Below, one piece after another: positions 41,848-50,011 of a stretch of 64,000 nt of DNA. Made by a program: the position numbers and the translations under genes. The first letter of the stretch is position 1. The number at the start of each line of letters is the position of its first letter. Below the pieces are notes generated by a model. It was not told where the DNA came from, did not search any database, and was given only the letters and a program-made list of their open reading frames with translations. Location: assembly GCF_018070565.1 (NCBI RefSeq), contig NZ_JAGPXL010000018.1, positions 1 through 64,000 on the forward strand, written 5' to 3'. The stretch comes from Streptomyces sp. B93. GTDB lineage: Bacteria; Actinomycetota; Actinomycetes; Streptomycetales; Streptomycetaceae.

Positions 41848-42963
41848 TCACGTCCAGCGCAGCAGCGCGCCGAGGCCGCCCACCGGCACCTGTTCCTCCT
41901 CGGCCGCCGGGGACGGGGCCAGGGACAGCGCCGGGGCGTTCGTCGCCACCGCCGAGCGGATCAGGGCGTCGTCCGCGCGGGCCGCCCAGGAGTTCTGCTC
42001 GCCGAGCGTCTTCAGCTCGGTGCGGCGCACCGCCACCTGGTCCGGGTCCTCGCCGATCCACACCTCGCGGTGCGTGTCCGCGCCCTGCGGACGGACCAGC
42101 AGCTCGTCGACTCGGTGCTCGCGGGCCGCCTCGATCAGCGCGGGCACCCCCTCCACCGCCGCCGCGCGTCCCTCGGCGTCCGGTGCGCGGGCCGCCAGGA
42201 ACCGCTCCAGCTCCGCCTCCGCCTGCTGCCGTACGTGCGCGGCGCGTACCTCCTCCACGTCCGCGTCCAGCAGCCGGCTGCCGGGGCCGTGCGGGGCCTC
42301 CACCGTACGGTCGTGCAGCCGCCGGGGCAGCCGCTCGTGCACCGAGCGCCGCTCGCGCTCGTCACCGACCAGGATCAGCAGGTCGGCCCGGGTCTCCTCC
42401 TGGCAGACCGCCAGCGCGTCCGCGATCTCGGCCGCGTTGTGCTCCCAGGTGTTCTCCACCCGCAGCTGGAAGTGGCGCTCCGACCAGTCGACGGTGCTGG
42501 TGCGGTGCACCGGCCACTGCCGTCCGGCGACCGTGCCCGCCTCCTCCCGGGCCAGCGCGCTGCGCAGCTCGAAGTCGGCGCCCCTGCGGTCGATGTATGC
42601 CACCACGCACACCGGGTCCTCACCGGCGAGGTCCAGCAGCGGCGCGGTACGCGGCAGCGGCGCCCACAGCGCCTGGTCGCGCTGCGGCGGGCGGGCCAGC
42701 GACGGATCGAGGACCACCTCACCCGCACGGGCGAACAGGGCCCGGCCGTGCGGCTCCGGCGAGTGCCGCAGCTCCTCCGCGGCGTCCCGCACGGCCCGGC
42801 AGGTCGCCTCGTCGGCGCCCTGCTCCGCGAGGTCCCGCGCCATGGCCTCGGCGGTCAGATGACGTTCGTGGGGGGTGTCCTCCGTATGCCGGGAGGTGTC
42901 GATGTACACGGAGGCCCAAGGGCCGGAATGTTCGTACAGTGGATGCAGAAAAGCGAGATCCAT
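41848..42963 (-). CDS. baeRF-family (Rv2629-like) release-factor-related protein
   Basis: 371 aa, related to archaeo-eukaryotic release factor 1-like proteins of bacteria (baeRF family, Rv2629 type). It begins LAFLHPLYEHSGPWASVYID with the family TSRHTED turn, has VVAYIDRRGADFEL and ENTWEHNAAEIADAL mid-protein, and an eL30-like third domain (ALIEAAREHRVDELLV). Such proteins are linked to stalled-ribosome handling and hypoxia/stress in mycobacteria. ATG at 42963 follows GGGAGGG. Convergent with the ABC-F gene, 33 nt apart. Confidence 0.82.
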   Translation of the reverse strand: MDLAFLHPLYEHSGPWASVYIDTSRHTEDTPHERHLTAEAMARDLAEQGADEATCRAVRDAAEELRHSPEPHGRALFARAGEVVLDPSLARPPQRDQALWAPLPRTAPLLDLAGEDPVCVVAYIDRRGADFELRSALAREEAGTVAGRQWPVHRTSTVDWSERHFQLRVENTWEHNAAEIADALAVCQEETRADLLILVGDERERRSVHERLPRRLHDRTVEAPHGPGSRLLDADVEEVRAAHVRQQAEAELERFLAARAPDAEGRAAAVEGVPALIEAAREHRVDELLVRPQGADTHREVWIGEDPDQVAVRRTELKTLGEQNSWAARADDALIRSAVATNAPALSLAPSPAAEEEQVPVGGLGALLRWT

Positions 42964-42987
42964 GGCTCCCTCCCGGATGCCGCTCGG

Positions 42988-43011
42988 GGGTAGTGCGTGC
43001 CGGGCGGGTAC
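42988..43011 (+). promoter_or_regulatory. SigB-type promoter candidate
   Basis: GGGT (42988-42991), 14 nt, then GGGTAC (43006-43011), fitting GNNT-N14-GGGTAC. It ends 9 nt before the ATG at 43021, with no Shine-Dalgarno, so the mRNA is probably leaderless or nearly so. Confidence 0.5.
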
Positions 43012-43020
43012 CCGTACCGC

Positions 43021-43278
43021 ATGAACGAACACGACGAGCGGGGCACCACGATGACCGGAGTCGACCCGGGGCAGCTGGACGACCAGCAGCTCATGCAGGA
43101 GCTGGAGAGCATCCACCGCACGCGCCACGACACACTGCTGTACGGCTCGAACGACGCGCTGCGCGCCCACAACGAACGCATGGCCCAGCTGGAGGGCGAG
43201 TACCTGCGCCGCAACCCGTCCCGCTTCGTCGCGGCCTCCCGCACGAGGGAGGGCGCACGGGAACGCCCCGGCCTCTGA
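43021..43278 (+). CDS. Small conserved actinobacterial protein (DUF6158-like)
   Basis: 85 aa, soluble and strongly charged: TGVDPGQLDDQQLMQELESI, then HRTRHDTLLYGSNDALRAHN and RMAQLEGEYLRRNP. The pattern matches a small uncharacterised actinobacterial family that I recall as DUF6158. No catalytic motif. A SigB-type promoter candidate directly precedes it, so it may be a general stress protein. An ATG at 43051 is a possible alternative start (TGVDPG). Confidence 0.75.
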   Translation: MNEHDERGTTMTGVDPGQLDDQQLMQELESIHRTRHDTLLYGSNDALRAHNERMAQLEGEYLRRNPSRFVAASRTREGARERPGL

Positions 43279-43320
43279 GAGGACCAGGGCGTACCGGGTG
43301 GCGGGCGGCCGTCGCCGCCG

Positions 43321-43863
43321 TCAGGCGGCCTCCTTGGCGAACACCTCCAGGAACGTCTCGCAGAACGCCTTCAGGTCATCCGGCTTACGACTGGTGACCA
43401 GCTGGTTGGGCCCGTCCCCACAGACCTTCACCTGCTCGTCCACCCAGGTGGCCCCCGCGTTGCCCAGGTCCGTTCGCAGGCTCGGCCAGGACGTCAGCGT
43501 CCGGCCCCGGACCACGTCCGCCTCCACCAGCGTCCACGGCGCGTGACAGATCGCCGCCACCGGACGCCCCCCGGTGAAGAAGTCCCGCACGAAGGCCACG
43601 GCCTCCGGGTCCATCCGCAGGAAGTCCGGGTTGGCCACCCCGCCGGGCAGCACCAGGGCGCCGAAGGAGTCCGCGGAGGTCTCGCCCACCACCTCGTCCA
43701 CGGGGAACGTGTCCGCCTTGTCGAGGTGGTCGAAGGCCTGGATCTCCCCGGACTTCGTCGACACCAGCACCGGCTCGTGGCCCGCGTCGGACGCCGCCTT
43801 CCAGGGTTCGGTCAGTTCGACCTGTTCCACGCCCTCGGGCGCGGTGAGAAACGCGATACGCAC
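43321..43863 (-). CDS. DJ-1/PfpI-family protein
   Basis: 180 aa, class I glutamine amidotransferase-like fold. The nucleophile elbow is AAICHAPWTLVEADVV with the reactive Cys, and the acidic partner lies in ALVLPGGVANPDFLR. Family members act as proteases, deglycases or methylglyoxal-handling enzymes under stress; which applies is not decidable here. GTG at 43863 starts 7 nt after the CBS stop codon, so this is the third gene of the DUF2795-CBS-DJ-1 operon. Confidence 0.9.
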   Translation of the reverse strand: MRIAFLTAPEGVEQVELTEPWKAASDAGHEPVLVSTKSGEIQAFDHLDKADTFPVDEVVGETSADSFGALVLPGGVANPDFLRMDPEAVAFVRDFFTGGRPVAAICHAPWTLVEADVVRGRTLTSWPSLRTDLGNAGATWVDEQVKVCGDGPNQLVTSRKPDDLKAFCETFLEVFAKEAA

Positions 43864-43870
43864 GGTGAGG

Positions 43871-44311
43871 TCACCGTCCCTTCCTCGTGTCCGTCTCGTC
43901 CGGTGCTGCCCGGCTGATGTCGGCCAGCACGCTCTCCGGGTCCTGGGCCTCCGCCAGGTCACCGAGGGTGACCATGCCCACCGGCAGACCGTCCTCGACG
44001 ACCGGCAGCCGCCGGACCGCCTTCTCGCGCATCAGCGCCACCGCCGTGGACACCGGGTCCTCCGGACCCACCAGATACGGGTCCGGGGTGCACACCGAGC
44101 GCGCGCTCACCGTCAGCGGATCGGCGCCCTCGGCCACCGCCCGCACCGCGATGTCACGGTCGGTGAGCACACCGACGACCTGCTGACCGTCGGCCACCAC
44201 CACATCGCCGATGTCCTGGGCGCGCATCAGCTGCGCCGCCTCCACCAGCGAGGCGTCCGGGCGTACCGCGACCACGCCCGGCGTCATCACCTCGCGCACG
44301 AAATCCGCCAT
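43871..44311 (-). CDS. Two-CBS-domain protein
   Basis: 146 aa with two CBS motifs that form one Bateman module: VREVMTPGVVAVRPDASLVE with VVGVLTDRDIAVRAV, and SARSVCTPDPYLVGPEDPVS with PVGMVTLGDLAEA. Stand-alone Bateman proteins bind adenine nucleotides and are stress-induced in mycobacteria (for example Hrp1). ATG overlaps the upstream stop by 4 bp. Confidence 0.9.
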   Translation of the reverse strand: MADFVREVMTPGVVAVRPDASLVEAAQLMRAQDIGDVVVADGQQVVGVLTDRDIAVRAVAEGADPLTVSARSVCTPDPYLVGPEDPVSTAVALMREKAVRRLPVVEDGLPVGMVTLGDLAEAQDPESVLADISRAAPDETDTRKGR

Positions 44312-44706
44312 CACCGCGGCTCCTCCCGGGGGGTGTGTGCCGACCGCTCCGGCCCCGTCAGGGCCTCGGCCAGCTCCTGCACATTGCCGTAGCGGGCCTT
44401 GCGCGGCAGCCGCTCCAGCGGCTCGATCAGCGCGTCCGGGGCGTGGCTGCGGCGCAGTACGCCCATCAGCTCGACCGGTCCCGCCGGGAACGAGGTGCGG
44501 CCCAGCACCCGGGCCAGCTCCAGCCGGGTCTCCTCCATCGAGCCCATCGCAGGGCCGCCCGCCAGCCGGGGGTCGTCGTCGGCGCCGGGCTCGGGGTCGT
44601 GCCACTCCTCCGTACGGGTGGGGTGGCCCGACCTGAGCAGACCCTGGAGTTCGTGCTTCATCTCGTCGTCCCGGTGGACGCTCAGCCGGTCACTGCCTCG
44701 CTGCAT
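44311..44706 (-). CDS. DUF2795-domain protein
   Basis: 131 aa, hydrophilic. After a short charged segment (KHELQGLLRSGHPTRTEEWH) it has the helical DUF2795 core: LGRTSFPAGPVELMGVLRRS and LERLPRKARYGNVQELAEAL, a small fold that often regulates or modifies other proteins. First gene of the operon with CBS and DJ-1. A SigB-type promoter candidate ends 32 nt upstream of the ATG at 44706. Confidence 0.85.
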   Translation of the reverse strand: MQRGSDRLSVHRDDEMKHELQGLLRSGHPTRTEEWHDPEPGADDDPRLAGGPAMGSMEETRLELARVLGRTSFPAGPVELMGVLRRSHAPDALIEPLERLPRKARYGNVQELAEALTGPERSAHTPREEPR

Positions 44707-44738
44707 GTCTCCTCCAGACCTTCGGGAGTGGGCACCGC

Positions 44739-44763
44739 GTACCCGCCGACGGGAGGCCGACAC
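44739..44763 (-). promoter_or_regulatory. SigB-type promoter candidate for the DUF2795 operon
   Basis: Minus strand: GTGT (44763-44760), 15 nt, GGGTAC (44744-44739), fitting GNNT-N15-GGGTAC, with a 32-nt leader to the ATG at 44706. Confidence 0.5.
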
Positions 44764-44844
44764 GGCCTCACGAGGTTTGTCCGGCCACGACCCGGAGACC
44801 CGGACCGCGCCCCCCACGTGGGCCATCCTTGGAGGACGGACACC

Positions 44845-45027
44845 ATGGCGGTGCTCGCTGTGTTCATTCCGCTCCTGCTGCTCGGCGTCGTCCTGGCGCT
44901 GGGCCGCTACGAGGAGCTGGTACTGCCGGGAGAGCCGGTGGCGGACGAACGGGACGCCCCCAGGGCGCCTACCGCTCCGGCCGCTTCTTCTCCCGGCCCG
45001 GCAGGAACTCCTGCATCTTCGCCTTGA
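44845..45027 (+). CDS. Small single-helix membrane protein
   Basis: 60 aa: an N-terminal hydrophobic helix (AVLAVFIPLLLLGVVLALGR) followed by a short acidic and Ala/Pro-rich end. GGAGG lies 8 nt before the ATG. The last ~58 bp overlap the end of the convergent pyruvate oxidase-like gene. The ribosome site and clear membrane helix support a real gene; no function can be given. Confidence 0.6.
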   Translation: MAVLAVFIPLLLLGVVLALGRYEELVLPGEPVADERDAPRAPTAPAASSPGPAGTPASSP

Positions 45028-46774
45028 AGCCCTGCTTGATCACCGAGCCGCGGTCGGCGTCGCCCTTCAGGATCGACGCGGCCGTGGCCTCCATCTGCTC
45101 CCACGTGGCGTGCGGCGGCACCGGCGGCACGGCCGGATCGGTGAGGAACTCGACCACCGCGGGCCCGTCCGCCTCCAGGGCGGCCCGCCAGCCCGCCGCC
45201 ACGTCCTCGGGCTTCTCCACCCGGATGCCGGTCAGGCCCAGCGAGCGGGCGAACGCGGCGTACTGCACGTCCGGCAGCTCCTGCGAGGGCAGGAACGACG
45301 GCGCCCCGCCCATGGCGCGCAGCTCCCACGTCACCTGGTTCAGGTCGTGGTTGTTCCACACCCCGATCACCAGCCGCCGGTCCGTCCAGCGGTCCTGGTA
45401 CTTAGCCGCCGTGATCAGCTCCGCCAGCCCGTTCATCTGCATCGCGCCGTCCCCGACCAGCGCGACCACCGGCTGGTCCGGATGGGCGAACTTCGCGCCG
45501 ATCGCGTACGGCACCCCGCAGCCCATCGTCGCCAGCGTCCCCGACAGCGACGCGCGCATCCCCGGCCGCATCGTCAGGTGCCGGGCGAACCAGTTCGCCG
45601 TGGAGCCCGAGTCGGAGGTGACGATCGCGTCGTCCGGCAGCAGCGGGTCGAGGGCCCGCGCCACCAGCTCGGGGTTGATCGGATCGGCCGACAGCTCCGC
45701 GCGCCGCTCCAGCACGTCCCGCCAGCGCGCCGTGTTCGCGCACACCGTGTCGAACCACTCGCGACCACGGTCGGTGTCCAGCAGCGGCATCAGCCGCTGC
45801 AACGTCTCCTTCGCGTCGCCGACCAGGTTCACCTCGTACGGGTATCGCATCCCGATCATGTGCGGGTCGATGTCGATCTGCACCCCGCGCGCCTTGCCGA
45901 ACTCCGGCATGAACTGCGAGTACGGGAACGAGGAGCCGATCGTCAGCAGCGTGTCGCAGTCCCGCATCAGCTCGTACGACGGACGCGTGCCCAGCAGCCC
46001 GATCGCCCCGGTGACGTACGGCAGCTCGTCGCTGAGGACGTCCTTGCCGAGCAGCGCCTTCGCCACGCCCGCGCCCAGCAGCTCCGCGATCCGCTCCACC
46101 TCGTGCCGCGCCCCGGCGGCGCCCTGACCGACCAGGATCGCCACCTTGTCACCGGCGTTGAGCACCTCGGCGGCCCGCCGCAGGGAGTCGTCGGAGGGCA
46201 CCGCCGTCCAGGAACCGGTGTCCAGGCTGGAGGGCACCATCTTGAACTCGTGCGTCGGCGGCGAGTAGTCCAGCTCCTGCACGTCGCCGGGGATGATCAC
46301 CGCGGTCGGGCAGCGGCGCGCGTACGCGGTGCGCATCGCCCGGTCCAGCACGTTCGGCAACTGCTCGGGCACCGTCACCGTCTCCACGAACTCCGAGGCG
46401 ACGTCCTTGAACAGGGTGTGCAGGTCCACCTCCTGCTGGTAGGAGCCGCCCATCGCGGTGCGGTGCGTCTGGCCGACGATCGCCACCACCGGCACGTGGT
46501 CCAGCTTGGCGTCGTACAGGCCGTTCAGCAGATGGATCGCGCCGGGCCCCGAGGTCGCCGCGCACACCCCGACCCGGCCGCTGAACTTGGCGTAGCCGAC
46601 CGCCTGGAACGCGGACATCTCCTCGTGCCGGGACTGGATGAAACGTGGCTGGTCGTCCGCCCGGCCCCAGGCGGCGAGCAGGCCGTTGATGCCGTCGCCG
46701 GGGTAGCCGAAGACCTGCTCCACACCCCACTCGCGCAGCCGGTGCAGAACGTGGTCGGAGACCTTGGTGCTCAT
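44969..46774 (-). CDS. Thiamine-diphosphate pyruvate oxidase/dehydrogenase (PoxB-like)
   Basis: 601-aa three-domain TPP enzyme. Catalytic Glu in FIQSRHEEMSAFQAVGYAK, FAD/domain-2 region VAILVGQGAAGARHEVERIA, and the TPP-Mg motif GDGAMQMNGLAELITAAKYQ with NN in WNNHDLNQ. The overall pattern is PoxB (pyruvate to acetate + CO2, electrons to quinone) and not acetolactate synthase; the C-terminal membrane-binding helix is not obvious (KAKMQEFLPGREKKRPER ends it). ATG at 46774 has GGAGG 7 nt upstream. A GTTTCC-N13-GGGTGA promoter precedes it, suggesting stationary/stress expression, as for poxB elsewhere. Confidence 0.85.
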   Translation of the reverse strand: MSTKVSDHVLHRLREWGVEQVFGYPGDGINGLLAAWGRADDQPRFIQSRHEEMSAFQAVGYAKFSGRVGVCAATSGPGAIHLLNGLYDAKLDHVPVVAIVGQTHRTAMGGSYQQEVDLHTLFKDVASEFVETVTVPEQLPNVLDRAMRTAYARRCPTAVIIPGDVQELDYSPPTHEFKMVPSSLDTGSWTAVPSDDSLRRAAEVLNAGDKVAILVGQGAAGARHEVERIAELLGAGVAKALLGKDVLSDELPYVTGAIGLLGTRPSYELMRDCDTLLTIGSSFPYSQFMPEFGKARGVQIDIDPHMIGMRYPYEVNLVGDAKETLQRLMPLLDTDRGREWFDTVCANTARWRDVLERRAELSADPINPELVARALDPLLPDDAIVTSDSGSTANWFARHLTMRPGMRASLSGTLATMGCGVPYAIGAKFAHPDQPVVALVGDGAMQMNGLAELITAAKYQDRWTDRRLVIGVWNNHDLNQVTWELRAMGGAPSFLPSQELPDVQYAAFARSLGLTGIRVEKPEDVAAGWRAALEADGPAVVEFLTDPAVPPVPPHATWEQMEATAASILKGDADRGSVIKQGFKAKMQEFLPGREKKRPER

Positions 46775-46818
46775 GGAGGAACCTCCAGGGAGAACGGCAC
46801 GGGAAGCACCGTGACGAG

Positions 46819-46843
46819 TCACCCGGCGGACACGGACGGAAAC
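46819..46843 (-). promoter_or_regulatory. SigB-like promoter candidate for the pyruvate oxidase-like gene
   Basis: Minus strand: GTTTCC (46843-46838), 13 nt, GGGTGA (46824-46819); 44-nt leader to the ATG at 46774. The -35 is close to GTTTAA and the -10 differs from GGGTAC/T at two positions. Confidence 0.42.
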
Positions 46844-47018
46844 CTCGGGGCGTTTGCGGGGCGGGGCGCCGGGCAGGCGCCCCCACAGTGCTTCGGACAG
46901 CAGGCACGTCCGTGGGAGCGGCCGTCGCGGCCCCGCGTGCGGCCGGTCCGGACGCCACGCACGCTCCCGCGGTGACCGTCCCCTTCCAGAGCACGGTTGC
47001 AAGGGAGTTGCCCGCCTC

Positions 47019-47828
47019 ATGCGAAGCACCGGGAACACGAAGCACCAACCGCGTACGAAGCGCCACCCCCACGACGACGCCCCCGACACCGCCGAATCCT
47101 TCCGCCGCCTCGCCCAACTGCCCCCCGGCCCCGAACGCGACGCCCTCCGCGGCGAGGTCGTCGAGGCCTGGCTGCCCATGGCCGCACGCATCGCCGGACG
47201 CTTCCGCAGCCGCGGCGAATCCTACGACGACCTGCGCCAGGTGGCGGCCCTCGGCCTGGTCAAGGCCGTCGACCGCTACGACCCCGGGCGCGGCAACGCC
47301 TTCGAGAGCTACGCCGTACCCACCGTCACCGGCGAGATCAAACGGCACTTCCGCGACCACATGTGGACCCTGCATGTGCCGCGCCGCGTGCAGGAGTTGC
47401 GCAACCGGGTGCGGCACGCCATCCAGGAACTGACCCAGACCGTCCCCGGACGCGGGCCCACCGTCGCCGAGATCGCCGCGCACACCGACCTCGGCGAGGA
47501 GGACGTACGCGCCGGTCTGGAGGCGCTGGAGAGCTTCGGCGCGCTGTCGCTGGACGCGGAGCTGCCCGGCGGCGAGGACGGGTATTCGCTGGGCGACGTC
47601 CTCGGCGCGCCGGACCCGGCGCTGGACACGGTGGTCGACCGGGAGGCGGCGAAGCCGGGTCTCGCGGCGCTGCCGGAGCGGGAGCGGGAGATCCTCTACA
47701 TGCGGTTCTTCGGGGACATGACGCAGCGGCGGATCGCGGAGCGGCTGGGAATCTCGCAGATGCATGTGTCGCGGCTGATCAGCCGGTGCGTCACGCGGGT
47801 GCGGGAGGACGCGCTGCGGGGCGGGTAG
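47019..47828 (+). CDS. SigB/SigF/SigG-family RNA polymerase sigma factor
   Basis: 269-aa alternative sigma factor. Region 2: ESYDDLRQVAALGLVKAVDR and FESYAVPTVTGEIKRHFRDH, the SigB/F/G signature; region 3: PTVAEIAAHTDLGEEDVRAG; region 4 helix-turn-helix: TQRRIAERLGISQMHVSRLI. Nine or so SigB paralogues exist in S. coelicolor; by synteny with the gas-vesicle region this may be the sigK orthologue (from memory, not verified). No anti-sigma gene adjoins it. ATG at 47019 follows AAGGGAG. The GGGTAC promoters upstream in this window are plausible targets of this or a paralogous factor. Confidence 0.92.
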   Translation: MRSTGNTKHQPRTKRHPHDDAPDTAESFRRLAQLPPGPERDALRGEVVEAWLPMAARIAGRFRSRGESYDDLRQVAALGLVKAVDRYDPGRGNAFESYAVPTVTGEIKRHFRDHMWTLHVPRRVQELRNRVRHAIQELTQTVPGRGPTVAEIAAHTDLGEEDVRAGLEALESFGALSLDAELPGGEDGYSLGDVLGAPDPALDTVVDREAAKPGLAALPEREREILYMRFFGDMTQRRIAERLGISQMHVSRLISRCVTRVREDALRGG

Positions 47829-47850
47829 GGGGTGGTCGCCCTTTCGTCGC

Positions 47851-47901
47851 CTGGTGCGGGTGGTGTGGGGTTGCTAGCGCAGTTCCCCGCCCCCCCTTCG
47901 G
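47851..47901. repeat. Degenerate streptomycete intergenic repeat
   Basis: The segment containing GCTAGCGCAGTTCCCCGCCC resembles the reverse complement of a GC-rich intergenic repeat family common between Streptomyces genes, but it is more decayed than the two copies at 51086 and 58726. It follows the sigma gene. The rest of 47829-48000 shows only the AAGGAG ribosome site of the next gene. Confidence 0.3.
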
Positions 47902-48000
47902 GTGCGCTGTCACTCTGTTGGCTGCGTTGGTTCTGCCTGCTTCTTCGGGGCGGGGTGTGATGGCTGTGATCGTTGCGCACCGCTCGAAGGAGCCCCTCCC

Positions 48001-48648
48001 ATGCGCCATACAGCCCGTGTCCTGTCCGTCGTCGCGTTCGCCGGTACGGCACTGACCTGCGCCATACCCGCCGTGTCCGCGGAGCCGACCGCGGAGGTGA
48101 GTCCCGCGACGGTGCGGCCGGGCGGGACCGTCACCGTCACCGTGTCCTGCGACCCCATCGGCGGGCCCGCGCCCCGCACCATCGACGCCACCTCGCAGGC
48201 GTTCGAGGAGGGCACCGTCGCCCTGCGGGCGCTTCCCGTCACCCTCGACACCAGAACCGGGCCCGCCTACGAGGGCACCGCGAAGATCGCGCCCGCCGGG
48301 AACTTCGAGGGCGGACCGGGCGCCGTCGGCCCGGACTCCGCCTGGACCGTCGACGGGACCTGCCCGGCGCCGCCCGGTGGCCAGGGCAAGCCGTGGAGCG
48401 CCACCTTCACGGTCACCCACGGAGGCGGCGGCCCCACCCACACCCCGCGGCCCTGCCCGTCACCGCGGCACCACGACTCCGACGCCTCCTGCCCCGGGAC
48501 CGGCGTCCAGCACGGCGTGCACGCCGGTGAGGGCGGCACGTTCACCGACTCGGTGCCCGCGCTGGTCACCGGCGGTCTGCTGGTCACGGGCGCGCTCGGG
48601 GCCGCGGTGTACCGGGTGCGGCGCAAGGAGCCGACGGCGGACGCCTGA
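48001..48648 (+). CDS. Secreted, C-terminally anchored hypothetical protein
   Basis: 215 aa. Sec signal peptide (MRHTARVLSVVAFAGTALTC, then a cleavage-like VSA-EP), an extracellular region with an Ig-like opening (AEVSPATVRPGGTVTVTVSC) and several cysteines, then a C-terminal transmembrane helix (ALVTGGLLVTGALGAAVYRV) with RRK stop-transfer. No LPxTG sortase motif. The layout is that of small cell-surface proteins of streptomycetes. AAGGAG lies 8 nt before the ATG. Confidence 0.78.
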   Translation: MRHTARVLSVVAFAGTALTCAIPAVSAEPTAEVSPATVRPGGTVTVTVSCDPIGGPAPRTIDATSQAFEEGTVALRALPVTLDTRTGPAYEGTAKIAPAGNFEGGPGAVGPDSAWTVDGTCPAPPGGQGKPWSATFTVTHGGGGPTHTPRPCPSPRHHDSDASCPGTGVQHGVHAGEGGTFTDSVPALVTGGLLVTGALGAAVYRVRRKEPTADA

Positions 48649-48668
48649 CGCGGCACCGTCATGGGTAC
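48648..48668 (+). promoter_or_regulatory. Weak SigB-type promoter candidate
   Basis: GGGTAC at 48663-48668 lies 98 nt upstream of the aminotransferase-like ATG. A GCCT at N16 satisfies the loose GNNT rule. The distance is longer than for the other candidates, so support is weak. Confidence 0.25.
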
Positions 48669-48766
48669 TCACAGCGCGAGAGCACGACCCGCCCCCCGCG
48701 GCCCACGGGCCCCACGACGGGCGGTCGCGCGACGGTGCCAGGGCAGCGGAGAGTGCGGAGGTGCGC

Positions 48767-50011
48767 ATGCGGACGGAACCGCGAGGCCACGGCCCCGTCC
48801 GCTACGGGCCCACGCTGCCCGAGGACGGGCTGCCCGTGCCGCCCGAACTCGCCGCCGCCGTCGCCGGGGCCGCGTACCGCGCCGACAGTGAGCCCCTCGG
48901 CGGCGGTGGCGCCCTGCTGGAGGCGGCCTGCGGCTACTGGGAGCGGCGCGGACTGCCCACCGCCCCGACCGCCGCGGTGGCCGGACCGGGCGCCCCGCCG
49001 CTGCTGCTGGCGCTCACCGCGGCGCTCGGCGGCGACGTGCTGGTGCCCCGGCCCTGCGCCGCCTGGTGGGCTCCGTACGCCCGGCTGCTGGGCAGACCCG
49101 TCTTCCACGTGCCGACCCCGGCCGAGTGCGGCGGCGTCCCCGACCCGTACGCCCTGCTGGAGACCGTGCGCCGGGTGCGTGCCGAGGGCGGCGACCCGCG
49201 GCTGCTGGTGCTGTCGGTGGCCGACGACCCGACGGCCACGGTCGCCCCGCCCGAGCTGCTGCACGAGACCGTCGAGGCCGCCACCGGCGAGGGCCTGCAC
49301 CTGGTCAGCGACGAAACCTGGCGGGACACCCTGCACGACCCGCACGACACGGTGTTGCTGAGCCCCGCCGAGATGCTGCCCGGGCGGGTCACCGTCGTCA
49401 CCGACCTGGCCGGTGCGCTGCTGCCGCCCGGCTGGCCCGCCGCCGTCGCCCGCTTTCCCGCCGGTGACACCGGGGACGGCCTGCACGCACGCGTGCTGGA
49501 CGTGCTCACCGCGCTCGACGCGCGTGTGGCCGCGCCGGTCGCCGCCGCGGCCGCCCTCGCGCTGTCCGAGCCGCCGCAGATCACCGGCCGGATCACCGCC
49601 GCCGTACGGCTGCACGCGCGCGTGGCCGCCGCCGCGCACCACACCGTCGTCGCCGCGGGCGCCCTCGCCCTGCCCCCGCGGGCGGGCCGCCACCTGTACG
49701 CCGACCTCGCCCCCCTGCGATCCGCGCTCGCCGCGCACGGCGTCGGCGACGCCCAGGAACTGGAGGACTTCCTCACCGCCCGGCTCGGCATGCCCGCACC
49801 CGGCGGCCACCGCTTCGGCGACGACCTCGGGGCGCTGCGCGTACGGCTGTCCACCGGCCCGCTGCTGGGGGCCACGGACACCGAGCGCGCCGCCTGCCTC
49901 GGCGCCCCCGAACCACTGGAAATGCCCCCTGTGCACCGTGCGTTGACCCATGTGAAGGCGGTCTTCGACGACCTCAGCGACGACGCTCAGCGACGGGAGT
50001 CTCCTCGATGA
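48767..50011 (+). CDS. Aminotransferase-like protein lacking the PLP lysine
   Basis: 414 aa with the class I/II aminotransferase fold: GPGAPPLLLALTAALGGDVL near 73-92, the NPTG position read as DPTA (154-157), and LHLVSDETWRDTLHD (the SDE-Y strand, ~178-191). Where the Schiff-base lysine is expected (S-x-S-K) the sequence is VTVVTDLAGALLPPGW (208-223); the only lysine in the whole protein is near the C-terminus (HVKAVF). It therefore cannot work as a normal PLP transaminase. GGAG lies 6 nt before the ATG. The stop overlaps a metallo-hydrolase ATG, so the two are coupled. Confidence 0.8.
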   Translation: MRTEPRGHGPVRYGPTLPEDGLPVPPELAAAVAGAAYRADSEPLGGGGALLEAACGYWERRGLPTAPTAAVAGPGAPPLLLALTAALGGDVLVPRPCAAWWAPYARLLGRPVFHVPTPAECGGVPDPYALLETVRRVRAEGGDPRLLVLSVADDPTATVAPPELLHETVEAATGEGLHLVSDETWRDTLHDPHDTVLLSPAEMLPGRVTVVTDLAGALLPPGWPAAVARFPAGDTGDGLHARVLDVLTALDARVAAPVAAAAALALSEPPQITGRITAAVRLHARVAAAAHHTVVAAGALALPPRAGRHLYADLAPLRSALAAHGVGDAQELEDFLTARLGMPAPGGHRFGDDLGALRVRLSTGPLLGATDTERAACLGAPEPLEMPPVHRALTHVKAVFDDLSDDAQRRESPR

